A stretch of 61,369 bases of DNA from an uncultured Pelagibacteraceae bacterium (lineage in GTDB: Bacteria; Pseudomonadota; Alphaproteobacteria; Pelagibacterales; Pelagibacteraceae). The stretch spans positions 1-61,369 of the forward strand of contig CACJHS010000004.1 in NCBI GenBank assembly GCA_902593235.1. Direction: 5' to 3'. Each line of letters opens with the position of its first letter. The stretch's first letter is position 1. A model generated the notes under the pieces. That model was not told the DNA's origin, did no database searches, and saw only the letters and a program-made list of their open reading frames with translations. Position numbers and translations under genes: made by a program. This document shows, one piece after another, positions 60,969 to 61,369 of this stretch.

Positions 60969-61369
60969 TCAAAACCTTAATAAAATCTTAATAATAGATT
61001 TTGGTTCTCAATTTACTCAATTAATTGCAAGAAGAGTAAGAGAATTGGGCGTGTTTTCAGAAATAGTTAGTCACAAAAAAATAAAACTAAAAGACATAAA
61101 TCACAACATTAAAGGAATAGTATTATCTGGTGGTCCATTAAATGTTTATCAAATAAATAAGTATTCATTTGATAAAAAAATTCTACAGCTTGATGTACCT
61201 GTTCTTGGAATATGTTTTGGACATCAAATTTTGTCAAAACTTAATGGTGGAAGAGTAAAACAATCAAAACATAGAGAATTTGGTCTAGCTAATGTTTATA
61301 AAAAAAATAACAGTCTTTTAACAACTAATTTTTTTGGAAATAAAAAATCCAAACAAGTTTGGATGAGCC
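60958..61369 (+). CDS. guaA: GMP synthase (glutamine-hydrolysing), 5' part
   Basis: Begins with ATG at 60958 inside the end of the TPR gene and runs off the window after 137 codons. The N-terminal class I glutamine amidotransferase domain is visible: [28 protein letters not shown] and the nucleophile loop GICFGHQI. Catalytic His/Glu and the ATP-pyrophosphatase domain lie beyond the window. Confidence 0.96.
   Translation, partial: MSLDQNLNKILIIDFGSQFTQLIARRVRELGVFSEIVSHKKIKLKDINHNIKGIVLSGGPLNVYQINKYSFDKKILQLDVPVLGICFGHQILSKLNGGRVKQSKHREFGLANVYKKNNSLLTTNFFGNKKSKQVWMS

Overview
The window is a very AT-rich, tightly packed bacterial chromosome segment. Genes abut or overlap by 1-35 bases, and no gene-free stretch exceeds 300 bases. 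Gene content and sequence style point to a marine SAR11-clade alphaproteobacterium (Candidatus Pelagibacter relative): a retinal proton pump beside a ferredoxin and its reductase, an alphaproteobacterial-type DksA with a degenerate zinc site, a GTTC-N7-GTTC SOS-type box, and extreme streamlining. The assignment is inferred from these traits and was not checked against a database. No mobile element, integrase, rRNA or CRISPR array was seen.

Region 1 (1-16862, plus strand) is the division and cell wall (dcw) cluster: ftsI end, a single fused murE-murF frame, mraY, murD, ftsW, murG, murC, murB, ddl, ftsQ, a shortened ftsA-like gene, lpxC, bamD and ligA. The cluster builds the peptidoglycan precursor from UDP-MurNAc to lipid II, then feeds division, lipid A and outer membrane assembly. 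ftsZ is missing from its usual place before lpxC. The ftsA product appears to have lost its nucleotide-binding half but keeps the 1C domain and a membrane-binding tail.

Region 2 (16845-30505) holds mixed housekeeping genes: Xaa-Pro aminopeptidase, a UvrD/PcrA helicase split by a frameshift, an AsmA-like membrane protein, fumarase, a MazG-like pyrophosphohydrolase, nadC and nadA, tRNA-Leu(GAG) with a small membrane protein behind it, a YgfZ-like protein, dihydroorotase, an SMR transporter and propionyl-CoA synthetase.

Region 3 (30506-35346) carries a proteorhodopsin with the blue-type Gln at the tuning site. It is preceded by two adjacent dyads and followed by a strong terminator. Next comes a co-directional set: membrane di-iron desaturase, [2Fe-2S] ferredoxin, ferredoxin reductase and GST. 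This looks like one complete electron-transfer oxygenase module. On the opposite strand, dksA is followed by two tiny overlapping membrane-peptide frames.

Region 4 (35425-46111) is the accessory part: two glycosyltransferases, a DUF1800/DUF1501 pair, a secreted lyase-like protein, and a complete urease operon ureDABCEFG with a perfect inverted repeat around its first ribosome binding site.

Region 5 (46121-61369) contains umuDC with an SOS-type box, small enzymes (VOC, GFA, glycerate kinase-like), TolC, recA with terminator, alaS, icd, psd-pssA, a GT8-like glycosyltransferase, rlmE, a guaB lacking CBS domains, a TPR protein, and the start of guaA, which runs off the window.
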